From WFQV01 sp964611145 (GTDB lineage Bacteria > Bacteroidota > Ignavibacteria > Ignavibacteriales > Melioribacteraceae), in NCBI GenBank assembly GCA_964611145.1, contig CAZSYM010000003.1, forward strand, positions 53,561 to 117,560: a DNA stretch of 64,000 nucleotides. The letters run 5' to 3'. The notes beneath the pieces are model-generated. The model was not told where the DNA came from. It made no database searches and saw only the letters and a list, made by a program, of their open reading frames with translations. The stretch's first letter is position 1, and every line of letters starts with the position of its first letter. Below are positions 26,238 through 34,404 of the stretch, one piece after another. The position numbers and the translations under genes are program-made.

Positions 26238-27452
26238 CTATACATATCTTATCGCTGTTACTGGTTCAAGTTTAATTGCTTTCAAGGCGGGATAAATCGC
26301 TCCGATGACGGAAACAAAAGGAATAATCGTAACGACCTGAATAAAATTCTCAAGAGAAATTTTCGGATAAATTATTGCACCCACTCCGAACGAGGAAAGG
26401 CTTTCGGCAAACCAGCGCAAGTCGACCCCGTTCGAAAGGAAAAGGCTGTTTATTCCGTAACCAAGCACCATTCCCAAGACGGTTCCCAAAATTCCGATGA
26501 TAAAAGCTTCCGTTAAAATCATCGTGAAAATCTTGCCGTTCTTCATTCCGATGGACATCAGTACGCCGATTTCTTGTATTCGCTCGTAAACCGCCATCAG
26601 CATGGCATTGATTATTCCAAAGACCAGGGCGAGCGCTATAATCATGTTGACAATCACCAACAATTGCTTGTACAAATCCATTTGCAAAACCAGCAGAGGA
26701 AGCAATTCTTGATACGAGAGAGCCTCATAATCTTTTCCTAATTTCTTTTGCAAGGCATTTGCCGTGGGTTCTACAAATTTGTAATCCTTTGTAATAATCG
26801 CTATCTCGTGAAAACGGTTTCCAATTCCCAGCATTTTTTGAGCCGTTTGAATGGGAACGAAAATATAAGATTTATCGAATTCGGAAGAGGCGGATTTAAA
26901 AAGTCCCACGACGCGGAAAACCTCCGAGCCAATCGAGCCGTCGGGAGTATTAGCCATCGCAACCACCTTGTCTCCCAAATCCACATTAAGCTTTTTTGCA
27001 AGCCGTTCGCCCAGAACAATTTCCCTTGTTCCCCCCGTAAAATATTTTCCTCGTACAAGTAATTTGTTTACGATGGAAACCTTTGCTTCCCGCGAGGGTT
27101 CTATGCCGTAAATAAAAACCCCCGCCGAATTATCGGCGCTGCTTAAAAGTCCGAACGTAATAACCCTTTTGCTGTAATACTTTACCCGTTTCTCGTTTTT
27201 AAGAATTTTTTCCACCGTCCCGGGATGAGGAAGAAAAGATTTTATCTCCTTGTGGTCGTTAAACCCTTTCTTGTGAATTTGAATATGAGAAACGTTCAGG
27301 CTGATTTGATTGAACAGCATTTGGTTTACCATTCCGCCCTGGAGGGCGTCCAACAATATTGCCGCTATCACGCCCACCACGACCGAGCCGATGACAATCA
27401 ACGAGCGTCGTTTGTTTCGCCAAATATTTCGCCAAGCCAATTTTAAAAGCAC
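26238..27452 (-). CDS. ABC permease, MacB/FtsX type (third of three)
   Basis: The 404-residue permease opens with MLLKLAWRNIWRNKRRSLIV at the first transmembrane helix. A periplasmic MacB-PCD-like domain (about 45-245) follows, then three C-terminal helices with ALALVFGIINAMLMAVYERI and EIGVLMSIGMKNGKIFTMIL, ending LEPVTAIRYV. It is the most diverged of the three tandem permeases: its C-terminus differs from the shared LEPLKGIRYT of the other two. It lies 15 bp after the second permease and is probably part of a mechanotransmission ABC complex moving lipid or lipoprotein cargo across the envelope. Confidence 0.88.
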   Translation of the reverse strand: MLLKLAWRNIWRNKRRSLIVIGSVVVGVIAAILLDALQGGMVNQMLFNQISLNVSHIQIHKKGFNDHKEIKSFLPHPGTVEKILKNEKRVKYYSKRVITFGLLSSADNSAGVFIYGIEPSREAKVSIVNKLLVRGKYFTGGTREIVLGERLAKKLNVDLGDKVVAMANTPDGSIGSEVFRVVGLFKSASSEFDKSYIFVPIQTAQKMLGIGNRFHEIAIITKDYKFVEPTANALQKKLGKDYEALSYQELLPLLVLQMDLYKQLLVIVNMIIALALVFGIINAMLMAVYERIQEIGVLMSIGMKNGKIFTMILTEAFIIGILGTVLGMVLGYGINSLFLSNGVDLRWFAESLSSFGVGAIIYPKISLENFIQVVTIIPFVSVIGAIYPALKAIKLEPVTAIRYV

Positions 27453-27467
27453 TTTCTCACCTCTTAA

Positions 27468-28706
27468 TCATGTGTAACGAATTCCTTTGAGAGGTTCCAA
27501 TTTGTAAACCTTATACGCAGGATAAATTCCCGCGACCAGAGAAGCAATCAAAATAACCACGGAAGAATTAATGAAAACGGAAGGCTTCAAACTCGAAACC
27601 ATCACGGGCAAGAAACCGTAAATTTCATAAAGTTTCTGAAGCTCGCTACCGAAATGGATTGGATTTTCCACCAAATACCAATTTATACCGTATGCAAAAA
27701 TATTGCCTATCAAAATTCCCACGGCGGAGAGCAAAAGGGCTTCCAGCACCACAAGAAAAACCAATTTCCCTTGCGGCATTCCAATCGAAAGGGAAATTCC
27801 GAACTCCTTAAAACGCTCCGTTACGGAAATCAAGAATGTGTTCAGGATTCCGAATGCCACGATAATAATCAATATTGCCAGGTCGAGAATACCGCCGATA
27901 TTATCCAATTCTATCGACTGTTTAACATCGGGCAAAATTTGCGACCAATCCAACACAACCAGATTCTTGTCGGGGATGTTTTTTTGCAAATACTCGCGAA
28001 CATCGGGAATATCTTCGAGGGAAGCCAGCTTTATCGCCACCATATTTATCCTTCCGTACATTGCCAGAAGCTCGTCCGCATCCGCGAGTCCCATAAAAAC
28101 AGCGGAGGCATCCAATTGAGGATTTCCGAAAATAGCGGAGCCTGCGATTCTGAATTTCAAATTTCCAAGCGAGCCGTCGTATCCTTGCGCCAAGACAACC
28201 ACGGTATCGCCTATTTCCGCGTGAAGATTTTCAAGCAATTTGTACCCGAGCACAATTTCCCCGCTGTGGGAGGAAGCAAAAAACTTTCCTTTTTTAATCC
28301 GATTCATCAAGGTGGAAGTTTTAATTTCCGCCTCGGGGGAAATGCCGAAGAGAACCGCACCGTACGAGTTGGATTTGTAACTTATAAGTCCTCCGCCCGA
28401 AATGCGCGGTGCATAACCGAGAATTTCCGAGCGGGAATTCAAAACTTTCTTGAGGGAATCGCTCAAGCGGAAACTCTTGGTGAGGGAATTCGTTTCCTGG
28501 AAACCCTTCTTCTGAATTTGTAAGTATCCGGAAAAAAGGTTGGCAACATATTTAATGTTCACCGCATACGTTCCGATTTGCAGTCCCCTCATCGCGATTG
28601 AAATGGTCGTGGCGAAAACTATTGCGGCAAGCGTAAGAACGGAACGCCGTTTGTTCCTCCAAATGTTTCGCCAAGCGAGTTTAAAAAACATTTTTTGCCT
28701 AATCAT
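27468..28706 (-). CDS. ABC permease, MacB/FtsX type (second of three)
   Basis: The 412-residue permease has the same layout as its neighbours: FFKLAWRNIWRNKRRSVLT at the first helix, a periplasmic domain with SGYLQIQKKGF and VVVLAQGYDGSLGNLKF, and C-terminal helices with FGILNTFLISVTERFKEFGI, SLSIGMPQGKL and LEPLKGIRYT. It resembles the first permease more than the third, implying a recent duplication. Its ATG at 28706 overlaps the upstream stop by 4 bp; an internal ATG at 28691 is an alternative start. Confidence 0.88.
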   Translation of the reverse strand: MIRQKMFFKLAWRNIWRNKRRSVLTLAAIVFATTISIAMRGLQIGTYAVNIKYVANLFSGYLQIQKKGFQETNSLTKSFRLSDSLKKVLNSRSEILGYAPRISGGGLISYKSNSYGAVLFGISPEAEIKTSTLMNRIKKGKFFASSHSGEIVLGYKLLENLHAEIGDTVVVLAQGYDGSLGNLKFRIAGSAIFGNPQLDASAVFMGLADADELLAMYGRINMVAIKLASLEDIPDVREYLQKNIPDKNLVVLDWSQILPDVKQSIELDNIGGILDLAILIIIVAFGILNTFLISVTERFKEFGISLSIGMPQGKLVFLVVLEALLLSAVGILIGNIFAYGINWYLVENPIHFGSELQKLYEIYGFLPVMVSSLKPSVFINSSVVILIASLVAGIYPAYKVYKLEPLKGIRYT

Positions 28707-29932
28707 GTATAACGTATCCCTTTTAAGGGTTCAAGTTTCAAAACTTTCCACACGGGATAAAGAGCGGCAAAAAGAGCAATTATTGTTATCACAAAAGTAA
28801 TATTAAAGAAAATTCTCGGTTCCGCGCTGGAATAAATAAACGGAAGAAATCCGTAATGCTCGTACATCTGACGCATCGCCGAGCCCACGACAATCGGATG
28901 AAATGATAAATAGTAATTTAATAAATATCCCACAACATTGCCCGCAAACAAACCCACAAGAAGGAGCAATATAAATTCCAGAAAGATAAGCGAAGCAAGT
29001 TTTCCATTTTTCATTCCGATTGAAAGGGAAATACCGAATTCAAAATGCCTTTCCATTACGGACATAAGGAGAGTATTAAGGATTCCGAAACCAACGATTA
29101 TGAAAAGGATTAGCTCTATCAAAAAGGTTCCCGCGGCTTTCATCTGTAACGTCTCTTCCAATTGCGGGATTATTTCTTTCCAGCTTAGAACCCTAAGTTT
29201 TGTATCGTTCAATTTTTCCTGAAGTCTTTTTTGCACTTTTCCCACAACACCCAGAGAGGATAACCTAACGGCGATATAAGAAACGGCTCCGTGCATTGCG
29301 AGCATTTCATTTGCCGCCGCGATACCGATAAAAAGAATCTTTTTATCTATCTCGCTCGATCCCATTCGCACGGTTCCGACAATTTTGAATTTCATGTTTC
29401 CCATCGAGCCGTCTCGCCCCTGTGCCAAAATAACTATCTTTTCTCCTATCCTTGCGTGGAGATTGCGCATTAATCCTTCGCCGAGCACAACTTCCGCCGA
29501 AGTGTCGTTTTGCAGAAATCTACCGGTAACGATTCTTTTGGTAAATTCAAAAGTTTTTTCTTCCGCATGCGGCGAAACACCTATCAACATTGCACCGTAT
29601 GAATTTCCTTTGTAACCCACAAGCGCAGAACCGGTTATACGAGGTGCATAACCCACGACGTCTTTTTCTCTGTCAAGAGCTGCGGAGATTTCTCGTCTAA
29701 CACGAAAAGACTTTGAGGGCGAAGGGAAATCCGAATATTCTTCCCTCTGAATCTGCAAATATCCGGAGAAAAACCGCAAGGTGTGTTCAATATTAAATTC
29801 GAACGTTCCCACCTGCATTCCTTTCATCGTTTCTGCAACAAACACGGCGAAGGCAATCGCCGTTAAAGTAAGCAAAGAACGGCGACTATTTCGCCAGATA
29901 TTCCGCCATGCAAGTTTTAAGAAAATACTCAC
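28703..29932 (-). CDS. ABC permease, MacB/FtsX type (first of three)
   Basis: The 409-residue permease starts SIFLKLAWRNIWRNSRRSLL (first helix). The periplasmic domain holds SGYLQIQREEY and IVILAQGRDGSMGNMKF, and three C-terminal helices include GFGILNTLLMSVMERHFEFG and SLSIGMKNGKL, ending LEPLKGIRYT. It overlaps the LolA-like gene and the next permease by 4 bp each, so translation is coupled along the operon. The periplasmic domains of the first two permeases share most motifs. Confidence 0.88.
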   Translation of the reverse strand: MSIFLKLAWRNIWRNSRRSLLTLTAIAFAVFVAETMKGMQVGTFEFNIEHTLRFFSGYLQIQREEYSDFPSPSKSFRVRREISAALDREKDVVGYAPRITGSALVGYKGNSYGAMLIGVSPHAEEKTFEFTKRIVTGRFLQNDTSAEVVLGEGLMRNLHARIGEKIVILAQGRDGSMGNMKFKIVGTVRMGSSEIDKKILFIGIAAANEMLAMHGAVSYIAVRLSSLGVVGKVQKRLQEKLNDTKLRVLSWKEIIPQLEETLQMKAAGTFLIELILFIIVGFGILNTLLMSVMERHFEFGISLSIGMKNGKLASLIFLEFILLLLVGLFAGNVVGYLLNYYLSFHPIVVGSAMRQMYEHYGFLPFIYSSAEPRIFFNITFVITIIALFAALYPVWKVLKLEPLKGIRYT

Positions 29933-30672
29933 TCGTCCCCTCTCTCCAATTCTCTGAAAGAGAAAATTCTGTCGGGAATATGTTTATCGAATTCTATAGA
30001 AATCAATTTAAAAGATGTAGAATGGCCTTTCTTTACCATATTGATCATCTTCCACACCGTGGGAATTTTTCTTCCCCCCATCCTTTTAATATTTTCAAAA
30101 ATCATATATCGTTTTAAATTTCCTTTTTCGTCGTAATATTCAACCTTAGCGGGAAGATAGTCCTTTTGGCGAACCCAATAAAGAATTTTTCCCCAGACTA
30201 CGGGTGCATCGGGATGGGGAATGCCTTCTATTTTCCAGCATTTGATTCCGTTCAGCGTATCGTTTCCCACCAGGGTTAATTTATAATCTCTTTGAATATT
30301 GGATTCACGCACGAGGTCATCGTTCGTAAAATCCGAACCGTTCCATGATTGCAACATCATCGAGGGAGGAATTTTAATTGTGGTTTCGGTATTTGCCAGA
30401 TAACTCCACATTTCATTCCCTATTTTTAACGTCTTGTTGCCTCTTTCGCGACGCGGTTCCTTGATAACAATCAACGCCTTCTTGTTTCCCACCCACCAAC
30501 TTTCCATTTTCAGTGTTCGGGAATAATCGGGAGTTACGACCGTCATCTCGATTTTGGCATGGGAGGTTTTTCCTTTAATCGAATTTTCGGCTTTGGTTAC
30601 TATCTCTTTTGCCGTTTGGCCGAATGCCAAGGTAACGAAACTCAAAAGCCATACAGAAACGTATTTTTTCAT
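29929..30672 (-). CDS. LolA-like outer-membrane lipoprotein-sorting protein
   Basis: The 247-residue protein has a signal peptide (1-19, ending AFGQ). A half-barrel LolA/LppX-like fold follows, as in COG2834 'outer membrane lipoprotein-sorting protein' members: SWWVGNKKALIVIKEPRRER, NEMWSYLANTETTIKIPPSM, GIKCWKIEGIPHPDAPVVWG, VRQKDYLPAKVEYYDEKGN. Such proteins bind acyl chains in the periplasm. As first gene of the operon it may shuttle a lipidic cargo between the permeases and the outer-membrane barrel. This is inferred from fold and context. Confidence 0.85.
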   Translation of the reverse strand: MKKYVSVWLLSFVTLAFGQTAKEIVTKAENSIKGKTSHAKIEMTVVTPDYSRTLKMESWWVGNKKALIVIKEPRRERGNKTLKIGNEMWSYLANTETTIKIPPSMMLQSWNGSDFTNDDLVRESNIQRDYKLTLVGNDTLNGIKCWKIEGIPHPDAPVVWGKILYWVRQKDYLPAKVEYYDEKGNLKRYMIFENIKRMGGRKIPTVWKMINMVKKGHSTSFKLISIEFDKHIPDRIFSFRELERGDE

Positions 30673-30695
30673 TTTTCTCCTCGGAATTAAAAATT

Positions 30696-30703
30696 CAAAT
30701 TTA
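30696..30703 (-). promoter_or_regulatory. Candidate -7 box of the LolA/ABC operon
   Basis: On the minus strand TAAATTTG matches TAnnTTTG exactly and lies 24 nt from the LolA-like ATG. A -33 TTG is not evident, so support is limited. Confidence 0.3.
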
Positions 30704-30724
30704 GAACATTTAAAAAGTCGTTTA

Positions 30725-31321
30725 TCATTCGGCGTTCCGACTTTCCAAAATTTTTCTGATTTTTTTCAGCTCCTCGAGAATCAAGGGCATCACATCTTCC
30801 TGCTTTTGATCGAGTGGCATGTTCATCTGGGCATCCTTCACTTTAGTGCGAAGTTCTTCAAGCACTTCACCGCCGTTAACCAAACCAGCGAGTATTCCCT
30901 CGTAACCGGTGGAGGTGGGCGATTGCCCCGCCGTTTGAATGCGCACGGAGGATATTCCCAGCAGGCGGTCATACAAGGAACGATGAAGCGAGAAATCCGT
31001 AATCGCTTTATAAGGAATATTTTGTTCGACGCGAGAAATTATTCCCTTGTGAATCGTAACTCTTTCGGGCATAATTTCATATTTCAAATGCTTAATCCAA
31101 ACCACAATCAAGGGAAAAGAAATTATCCAAATCGCTATAATCACGGCGACGACTATAGGCCAAAGAGTGCGCGCCACTTTCGCGGCGGTTAAACTTGGAT
31201 CCAAAGGGAGCAAAAGTTGGAGGGTTAATCCCACTAACAAAAGGAACGCCGAAATCGTAATGAGGACAAGAGTATTTTTAAGCAAAAGTTTTTTATCGGG
31301 CAATAAAGTTTTCGACTCCAT
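30725..31321 (-). CDS. Membrane protein with bacterial PH domain (YdbS/YdbT-like)
   Basis: The 198-residue protein has two N-terminal transmembrane helices (about 15-40 and 52-75). A bacterial PH (bPH2) domain follows, with YEIMPERVTIHKGIISRVEQ, NIPYKAITDFSLHRSLYDRL and GISSVRIQTAGQS, the standard strand pattern of the YdbS/YdbT family. A charged helical tail (LDQKQEDVMPLILEELKKIR) ends it. Members are inner-membrane proteins of unclear role. It follows an unknown membrane gene by 13 bp and precedes the LolA operon by 52 bp. Confidence 0.85.
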   Translation of the reverse strand: MESKTLLPDKKLLLKNTLVLITISAFLLLVGLTLQLLLPLDPSLTAAKVARTLWPIVVAVIIAIWIISFPLIVVWIKHLKYEIMPERVTIHKGIISRVEQNIPYKAITDFSLHRSLYDRLLGISSVRIQTAGQSPTSTGYEGILAGLVNGGEVLEELRTKVKDAQMNMPLDQKQEDVMPLILEELKKIRKILESRNAE

Positions 31322-31334
31322 ACTCGCTCCTTAA

Positions 31335-31799
31335 TTATTCGGGAAAGCTTAAGTTCTCATCATATTCCTTGTTAAACAATTTCGGCAAGGGTCGGTAAGC
31401 AATAAATAAAACAAGAATGATAAGGACAATTAGTAAAATAACATAGCTTTGGGAAAAGACAAAAACGGTTATGTTAATCAGATTATCGATCGTTAAAAGT
31501 CCGAAGCGCACAACGGTGAGGTTCTTGAACTGTTCCGTTTTCACGCTCAACGCCGCATTGGGATTTTTATTCTTCATGAAAAATCGAAACGCAAAGCGAC
31601 TTGCTACAAGTGCAATTGTGTTCGACAGTATGACCATTAAGCGCAACGGATTTTGGAAGGAATCCCACGGAGAAAGGTAATTATGGGCAACTACGAAATA
31701 AGCGGTAACGGCAAGAAAAACCTGAATGGCAATCAAAAAAATAAAAAGATTATCCATCCGTCGAAAAAGCTCTTTGATTTGCTTTAGGCTTTCTTCCAT
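31335..31799 (-). CDS. Unknown four-helix membrane protein
   Basis: Not recognised. The 154-residue product has four hydrophobic segments at about residues 17-36, 49-71, 100-118 and 120-138. It has short charged ends (MEESLKQIKELFRRMDNLF at the start, KLFNKEYDENLSFPE at the end) and no conserved catalytic residues visible. It is likely the first gene of a two-gene unit with the PH-domain protein. A TATCTTTA box at 31822-31829 lies upstream on the minus strand. Confidence 0.65.
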   Translation of the reverse strand: MEESLKQIKELFRRMDNLFIFLIAIQVFLAVTAYFVVAHNYLSPWDSFQNPLRLMVILSNTIALVASRFAFRFFMKNKNPNAALSVKTEQFKNLTVVRFGLLTIDNLINITVFVFSQSYVILLIVLIILVLFIAYRPLPKLFNKEYDENLSFPE

Positions 31800-31948
31800 T
31801 ACTTTTCCAAAATCGTGAAATTAAAGATAACGGTAAAATTCTTAATTGGAAAGATGATTCTTTAAACATAAAGGAAAACAGTTAATCTTCAAATGTCTTA
31901 TTTAAAAGACTTTCTTTATCTTTTAATTTAATTTTATCGGAATTAAAA

Positions 31949-33799
31949 ATGAAATCACGAAGCTTGGGAAACAATTATAAAAATTTTTTCCTATTTGTTA
32001 TAGCAACTATTTTCGGTGCAGTGGCGTTCGAAAACCCCGCCGTATCAACTCGCGTTCCCGACTGGGCTCAAAAGGCAATTTGGTATCAAATATTTCCCGA
32101 GCGCTTTTTTAACGGAGATACTACCAACGATCCGCGCCCCTCGGATTTGAAAGGCGCCTGGCCGTACGTCGTTCCAAAAGGCTGGCGCATTACCCCGTGG
32201 ACTGCGGACTGGTACAAGTTGCAACCATGGGAGGAAAAAGACGGGCACGGATTTTATTGGAATTCCGGTACTCGAAGGTACGGCGGAGATTTGGAGGGAA
32301 TAATCGAAAAGCTCGATTATCTTCAGGATTTGGGTATAAATGCAATATACTTGAACCCCATTTTCGAATCCCCTACCTTACATAAATACGACGCCTCGAT
32401 GTACCGCCATGTTGATAACAACTTCGGACCGAATCCCGAACTCGATAAAAAAATTTGGCAAAGAGAAAGCCCGACGGACGAAAACACATGGAAATGGACG
32501 ACTGCCGATTCCCTTTTTTTGAAATTGCTGAGGGAAGCCCACAAAAGAGGCATTCGCGTCATAATAGACGGGGTTTTCAATCACGTGGGGACAACATTCT
32601 GGGCTTTTCGGGACGTCCTCGAGAAACAACAAGAATCGAAGTTTAAAAATTGGTTTATAATAAAAAGTTTCGATAACCCCGCAACGAAAGAGAACGAATT
32701 CGATTATGCGGGTTGGTACGGAATAAAGGACTTGCCCGAATTCCGAGAGGACGAAAACGGCTTGATAGCCCCCGTTGCCAATCATATTCATAAAATCGTT
32801 AAACGATGGATGGACCCGAACGGCGATGGCGACCCCTCCGATGGAATAGACGGTTGGCGCTTGGATGTAGCGGAAATGGTAAATCATAAGTTCTGGAAGA
32901 AATTTCGCAAATGGGTAAAAGAGATAAATCCCGATGCTTACATAAGCGGGGAAGTTTGGTGGCAAGATTGGGTGCATAATCGAATGTTTAACGCGGCGCC
33001 GTGGTTACAAGGGGATGAATTTGACGGAGTTATGAACTACCGCTTCGCCCGCGCCGTAAAGCAATTCGCAGCCAATATCCGAGAAAAACTAACTCCGCAG
33101 GGTTTTATAGATTCTCTCAAAAAACAATATCGCGATTACAATAGCGCCAATCTTTATGCTTTAATGAACTTGCTCGATAGTCACGACACGGAAAGAATAG
33201 CTTCCATGGTTGTTAATCCCGACGTTCCTTATGACCACAACGCCATTCCTAAGCCGTTTAACAATTGGGACGTAAGGAAACCGGATTCTCTCGAAAGAGA
33301 AAAACAAAAATTAATGGTCGCTTTGCAAATGACCCTGCCCGGCGCCCCGATGATTTATTACGGCGACGAAGCCGGTATGTGGGGAGGCGATGACCCCGAC
33401 GATCGCAAACCTATGCTATGGCCCGAGTTTAAATACGAAGATGAATCTCATCATCCCTTTAATAAGAAACGGCACAGGGATAAAGTGGCTTTCGATTCCT
33501 CGCTTTTCAATTTTTATCGACAATTGATAAACCTAAGAAGAAAGGAACCGGCGCTATCGATAGGAAACATTGAGTTTGGAGATTTCGCCGACAATAAAAA
33601 TATACTTGCCTATAAAAGGAGCTACAAAAACACGTGCATGTTAATATTTGCTAACAATACGAATCTACCGCAATCGATTAAGCTCGATTCGGCGAAACCC
33701 CAAAAATACCTTGAAGTTTTAAGCGGGAAGACTTTCGAAACATTAGAAAATGTAAAAGTGAATCCATACGCTCTTTTAATTTTCAGAATAGATCGTTAG
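31949..33799 (+). CDS. Secreted GH13 alpha-amylase-family glycosidase (neopullulanase/CDase-like)
   Basis: The 616-residue enzyme has an N-terminal hydrophobic signal (about 11-27). The GH13 regions occur in order: IIDGVFNHVG, DGWRLDVAEMV (nucleophile Asp), YISGEVW (acid/base Glu) and NLLDSHDTERIAS (transition-state Asp). The start AIWYQIFPERFFNGD and the beta-domain ending KVNPYALLIF fit cyclomaltodextrinase/neopullulanase-like enzymes acting on maltodextrins. It is exported, probably to the periplasm. It sits alone, with no starch-binding or TonB-dependent receptor genes beside it. Confidence 0.92.
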   Translation: MKSRSLGNNYKNFFLFVIATIFGAVAFENPAVSTRVPDWAQKAIWYQIFPERFFNGDTTNDPRPSDLKGAWPYVVPKGWRITPWTADWYKLQPWEEKDGHGFYWNSGTRRYGGDLEGIIEKLDYLQDLGINAIYLNPIFESPTLHKYDASMYRHVDNNFGPNPELDKKIWQRESPTDENTWKWTTADSLFLKLLREAHKRGIRVIIDGVFNHVGTTFWAFRDVLEKQQESKFKNWFIIKSFDNPATKENEFDYAGWYGIKDLPEFREDENGLIAPVANHIHKIVKRWMDPNGDGDPSDGIDGWRLDVAEMVNHKFWKKFRKWVKEINPDAYISGEVWWQDWVHNRMFNAAPWLQGDEFDGVMNYRFARAVKQFAANIREKLTPQGFIDSLKKQYRDYNSANLYALMNLLDSHDTERIASMVVNPDVPYDHNAIPKPFNNWDVRKPDSLEREKQKLMVALQMTLPGAPMIYYGDEAGMWGGDDPDDRKPMLWPEFKYEDESHHPFNKKRHRDKVAFDSSLFNFYRQLINLRRKEPALSIGNIEFGDFADNKNILAYKRSYKNTCMLIFANNTNLPQSIKLDSAKPQKYLEVLSGKTFETLENVKVNPYALLIFRIDR

Positions 33800-33805
33800 A
33801 GTTTT

Positions 33806-33964
33806 TCAGAACAGAGCGTAAATAAACGGAGCTATTGCAGAACCTTGAGTTAAGATTATCAAACCGCCGAGCAGTATAAGAAAGATAATAATGGGCGCTA
33901 GCCACCATTTTTTTCTTTCTTTCAAAAAATGCCACAACTCCGAAAGCACGGACATTTTACTCAT
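33806..33964 (-). CDS. DUF5989 small membrane protein (SxtK-like)
   Basis: This 52-residue gene reads MSKMSVLSELWHFLKERKK, then WWLAPIIIFLILLGGLIILT, then QGSAIAPFIYALF before a TGA at 33806-33808. The N-terminal charged helix, double Trp, single transmembrane helix and QGSAxAPFIYxLF tail are the hallmarks of DUF5989. Proteins of this kind sit beside carbamoyltransferases, for example SxtK in saxitoxin clusters (from memory). It lies 21 bp after the SxtJ-like gene and ends the operon, a few bases from the convergent GH13 gene. A membrane function is inferred; the activity is unknown. Confidence 0.88.
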   Translation of the reverse strand: MSKMSVLSELWHFLKERKKWWLAPIIIFLILLGGLIILTQGSAIAPFIYALF

Positions 33965-33985
33965 TTTATTTTCCTTTCCATTTTT

Positions 33986-34402
33986 TCAAAACTGTTTTTC
34001 CGTTTTCTCACGAGAATATTTTTCCGCTTTTCGATAATTCCAATAAGTTTTTGTTTTCACATCGAATTTTTCATCCAAAAAATCTTTTCCGAAAATTCTT
34101 CCCAACAAGCCAATAGGGGTAATCACCAAATAAAACAAAAGCAAAAGTATAACATGGGAGCTGAACGTTCCTAATATCAAAGCAAGAATCATCCACCCTT
34201 TTTGCAACGGTAAAAGTAACTTTGGCAGTGTAAGCGCAAGGGCAAAGAACAACATTCCCGCCGAGATAAGCCAAATATAATTCAAGTTACTATAATAATA
34301 GAGTATAGCGGCTATCAAAGAAAAAACCGCTCCGATAGTGAACCCGAATTTTTTCAACTCCTTTTCGGAACTGTCGATATTTTTAATTTCTTCCTTTAGC
34401 AT
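33986..34402 (-). CDS. SxtJ-family membrane protein
   Basis: The 138-residue protein starts at the ATG at 34402, 2 bp after the carbamoyltransferase stop. It has an N-terminal charged helix (IKNIDSSEKELKKFGFTIG), about three transmembrane segments, and the C-terminal YWNYRKAEKYSREKTEKQF that marks SxtJ proteins. A longer frame to 34432 overlaps the upstream gene and is unlikely. SxtJ proteins occur with NodU/CmcH carbamoyltransferases in saxitoxin clusters and many other bacteria. Their role is undefined; one idea is to hold the transferase at the membrane. Confidence 0.85.
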   Translation of the reverse strand: MLKEEIKNIDSSEKELKKFGFTIGAVFSLIAAILYYYSNLNYIWLISAGMLFFALALTLPKLLLPLQKGWMILALILGTFSSHVILLLLFYLVITPIGLLGRIFGKDFLDEKFDVKTKTYWNYRKAEKYSREKTEKQF

Positions 34403-34404
34403 GA

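Noticed and set aside
27654..28523. 289-residue plus-strand frame
   Set aside because: Antisense to the second MacB-type permease, which has full family motifs.
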